8,986 nucleotides of DNA, from the NCBI GenBank assembly GCA_003486165.1, contig DNGT01000225.1, positions 1 to 8,986 of the forward strand, given 5' to 3'. Of this stretch, positions 6,945 to 8,986 are shown piece by piece. Below the pieces are notes generated by a model. It was not told the origin of the DNA. It saw only the letters and a list, made by a program, of their open reading frames with translations, and did not search any database. Position 1 is the first letter of the stretch. The number at the start of each line of letters is the position of its first letter. Both the position numbers and the translations under genes were made by a program. Source of the DNA: Desulfobacteraceae bacterium (GTDB lineage: Bacteria > Desulfobacterota > Desulfobacteria > Desulfobacterales > UBA11574).

Positions 6945-6973
6945 TTTACAATCGCTTCAAAAAAGACTATTGT
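6945..6973 (+). promoter_or_regulatory. Candidate promoter of the NorD-like gene
   Basis: TTTACA (6945-6950) is followed after 17 nt by TATTGT (6968-6973): five and four of six consensus positions with ideal spacing. Transcription would begin near 6980, about 72 nt before the start codon at 7052. The 264-bp divergent region 6788-7051 contains no gene. Confidence 0.35.
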
Positions 6974-7051
6974 ACCGAGTTATTCATCATTTTGTTCTTT
7001 TGTATTTTAGGAGATACACTGTTCAGCATTCTTCCACAGACCTAACAAATC

Positions 7052-8986
7052 ATGAACATAATAGACATCCTTAAACCGCTTAATTTGGCTGATCCGGAAC
7101 TGTTTCAAGCGGTCAAAACATCGTTGGTTCATAAGGCCGTTGCCGTGCCGAAAGAAGATGTTGCCATTTTGGTGGAAGATACACTTTGGGCGCTGTCTAT
7201 GGAGATATCCTTTGGTCAGTCTGTGGCCAAAGGATATGCGGATCTTATTGGAGAAACGAGTTCGGAAAATTTTTATCGCTATCGGGAACTCATCCGCCAC
7301 TTCGGTCACAAAGGTCCGACATTGGGACGCATTATGGCCGAACATCTTGTGCCGGTATTAAAACACTGTGATTCCATATTTTTAAAGCGTTTGTTGAAAA
7401 CTTTAATGATTATGCAAAGCAAGGGAACCTACACCCTTAAAGACCCCCTTGACGAACTATCGAAATTATTAAACGAAAAGGACTTTGACTCCGCATGTGC
7501 CTATGTTGATCTTCTGGGCGACACGTTTTCAGGGGCAATGTCCTATGTTCAGTGCCAAAATTTTGCATATAATATCCCCCTGGCCATACAATCTTTTTCT
7601 ACATCAAGACGGGCCTGGCAAATCAAACAGCTTCATCGGGTGATAAAAGCCGACCATCGCCTGTTCGATCCCTTTTTGCTTGGAATGAAAAAAGGCTTGT
7701 ATCTGCTTTCCCAAGACGCTCTGTACGATTTTATTTCCCTGACAATAAACAAATTAAATCAAAGATTTAATTTGGCAGCAAAATTTATATCGTTGGAATC
7801 GAAACTCGGCATCGACACCTATTCGAACATGCAGGTAACGATCCCGCTTTCCGAGGTTCGACAACAGCTAAACAACTATCTGCAGGCACGTACCAACCTG
7901 TCAATATCCGTAAAATCAGTGTCAAATTTACCGGATCCAATATATAAGGCCTATGGCCAGGAAACCTTTGTCTGTTCAGATGGAAAATTTATTTATCTGC
8001 CCGATGAAATCAGCAAGTTTTCGACAAAAGACGAAAACAAAAAACTATATAAATGCCTTACGCGGCTCGAGGCCGGACTCTATGAATTCGGTACCTTTGA
8101 CTTTGATCTGGAAAGAGCAACAGAAAAATGCTTTGGATTTGAAGGAATCAATGGCCAGAGTTGTGAGTTGAATTCCATTTTAAATAATAAGCATATTTCT
8201 GATCTGAAGCGTTTTTTCTTGTTATTTCCGGTCCCGGAGTTGGCAGACGACCTTTTTACCACTTTCGAGCACGGCCGCATACGATTTCTGCTCGACAGAC
8301 AGTATCCGGGGCTTATCCGGCAGACCCTGCCAGTGCTTCAACAAGAGGCCCTGGATATAATCAAACAGAAAGAACATTGGGATGCTGTTTTTCTTTTGTA
8401 TCTCAAGATCGCTCTTAATATTGCCATTCATAAATACGTTGATCCTGATAAGAAAACAGCAGCTTTTATAAAACAGACGGAAAAACAGTTTAAAACGGCA
8501 ATGGCTGCGGACCATTCGGTAGAAACCTGTGCCGAACTGGTGACCATGGCCTATCCATATGTTGACATGCTTTTAAAAGCCTTTGAAGCACCCGAGATAT
8601 TGGAAAAAAATTACAGCTTCATTCCAACACCTTTTGGATGGAGGTTACGATCCGATCTGTTTTTTATGTCCCACCTCAATTTTGAGCAACTGGCAGCGAA
8701 ATTGAGTACTCAACTGGCAAACAAGGGATATAAGGTTTACAAGTCGGATATTCGTCGAAAATTGATCGTCAATAAAGGGATTATTTCCCATGAGGATATT
8801 CAATCGATCCTGCTCAACAGCCAAAACAATAAAGACAAGGATATGCCAAGACATGACCTATTGATTGACCTGTCATGGCTGGATCTTTCTCAATTGAACA
8901 GCAGCAAAACCCTCACACCCTTGATCGGTGATGATGATAACGGGCCTGTTTTTTGGTACAACGAATGGGACTGCAACTTGCACGAT
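7052..8986 (+). CDS. NorD/CbbO-like protein, N-terminal part (cut by window before the VWA domain)
   Basis: Frame open from ATG at 7052 to the right edge: 645 codons, no stop. An in-frame TAA at 7043 fixes the upstream limit. Residues 1-290 are a helical region without recognisable motifs. Conserved blocks of the NorD/CbbO-like family follow: DGKFIYLP (310-317), LEAGLYEFGTFDFD (from 339), FPVPELADDLFTTFEHGRI (from 392) and, at the very edge, YNEWDCNLHD, which in relatives leads into a YRPxWC-like string and the C-terminal von Willebrand factor A domain with its metal-binding MIDAS site. In this family the VWA protein works with a MoxR-type AAA+ ATPase (NorQ, CbbQ) as a metallo-enzyme activase or remodelling chaperone. 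Neither VWA nor ATPase is visible, so both would have to lie to the right. No membrane segment was seen. The start has no good Shine-Dalgarno; AGGAG at 7009-7013 is 38 nt away. Family fairly sure, client protein unknown. Confidence 0.75.
   Translation, partial: MNIIDILKPLNLADPELFQAVKTSLVHKAVAVPKEDVAILVEDTLWALSMEISFGQSVAKGYADLIGETSSENFYRYRELIRHFGHKGPTLGRIMAEHLVPVLKHCDSIFLKRLLKTLMIMQSKGTYTLKDPLDELSKLLNEKDFDSACAYVDLLGDTFSGAMSYVQCQNFAYNIPLAIQSFSTSRRAWQIKQLHRVIKADHRLFDPFLLGMKKGLYLLSQDALYDFISLTINKLNQRFNLAAKFISLESKLGIDTYSNMQVTIPLSEVRQQLNNYLQARTNLSISVKSVSNLPDPIYKAYGQETFVCSDGKFIYLPDEISKFSTKDENKKLYKCLTRLEAGLYEFGTFDFDLERATEKCFGFEGINGQSCELNSILNNKHISDLKRFFLLFPVPELADDLFTTFEHGRIRFLLDRQYPGLIRQTLPVLQQEALDIIKQKEHWDAVFLLYLKIALNIAIHKYVDPDKKTAAFIKQTEKQFKTAMAADHSVETCAELVTMAYPYVDMLLKAFEAPEILEKNYSFIPTPFGWRLRSDLFFMSHLNFEQLAAKLSTQLANKGYKVYKSDIRRKLIVNKGIISHEDIQSILLNSQNNKDKDMPRHDLLIDLSWLDLSQLNSSKTLTPLIGDDDNGPVFWYNEWDCNLHD

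Noticed and set aside
7953..8854. Alternative-frame and antisense frames within the NorD-like gene
   Set aside because: They are shorter than and inside a 645-codon frame that carries conserved family blocks.
1..8986. CRISPR array, tRNA, rRNA, prophage or complete insertion sequence; selenocysteine codons in the hdr genes
   Set aside because: No regularly spaced repeats, cloverleaf-like sequence or transposase/integrase frame was seen, and every hdr cluster ligand is a normal Cys codon with no in-frame TGA.

Overview
The window looks like chromosome from an anaerobic, probably sulfate-reducing, member of the Desulfobacterota (Desulfobacterales-like). This is inferred from gene content: a cytoplasmic hdrCBA heterodisulfide-reductase-type operon with a double-FAD HdrA, a cysteine-rich 'CW' helix-turn-helix protein, an HpnP-type cobalamin-binding radical SAM enzyme, and a NorD/CbbO-like von Willebrand protein. 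There is no rRNA or other taxonomic marker, so the placement is tentative.

Layout, left to right. Positions 1-4094 (minus strand) hold hdrC, hdrB and the first 873 codons of hdrA. The three genes overlap or nearly touch, and hdrA runs off the left edge. Directly upstream on the same strand (4192-4566) is a small regulator-like gene: an XRE-type helix-turn-helix domain followed by an eight-cysteine tail. A gene-free stretch (4567-4990) follows. It contains that gene's leader, with a perfect 13-bp palindrome, and a 141-bp element bounded by 18-bp near-perfect inverted repeats (4687-4827) that resembles a miniature non-autonomous transposon. Next, still on the minus strand, is a 598-residue B12-binding radical SAM protein (4991-6787) with a helical C-terminal extension. 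A 264-bp divergent intergenic region separates it from a plus-strand NorD-like gene (7052 to the right edge), which is cut before its expected VWA domain.

How they may work together. HdrC passes electrons between its two [4Fe-4S] clusters and the two noncubane clusters of HdrB. HdrA would supply the flavin that splits or merges electron pairs. The small Cys-rich HTH protein sits in the right place, orientation and strand to be a redox- or metal-responsive regulator of the hdr operon, but that is inference. The radical SAM and NorD-like genes are divergently arranged, and nothing in the sequence ties them functionally to hdr. I found no RNA gene, CRISPR array, prophage or intact insertion sequence.
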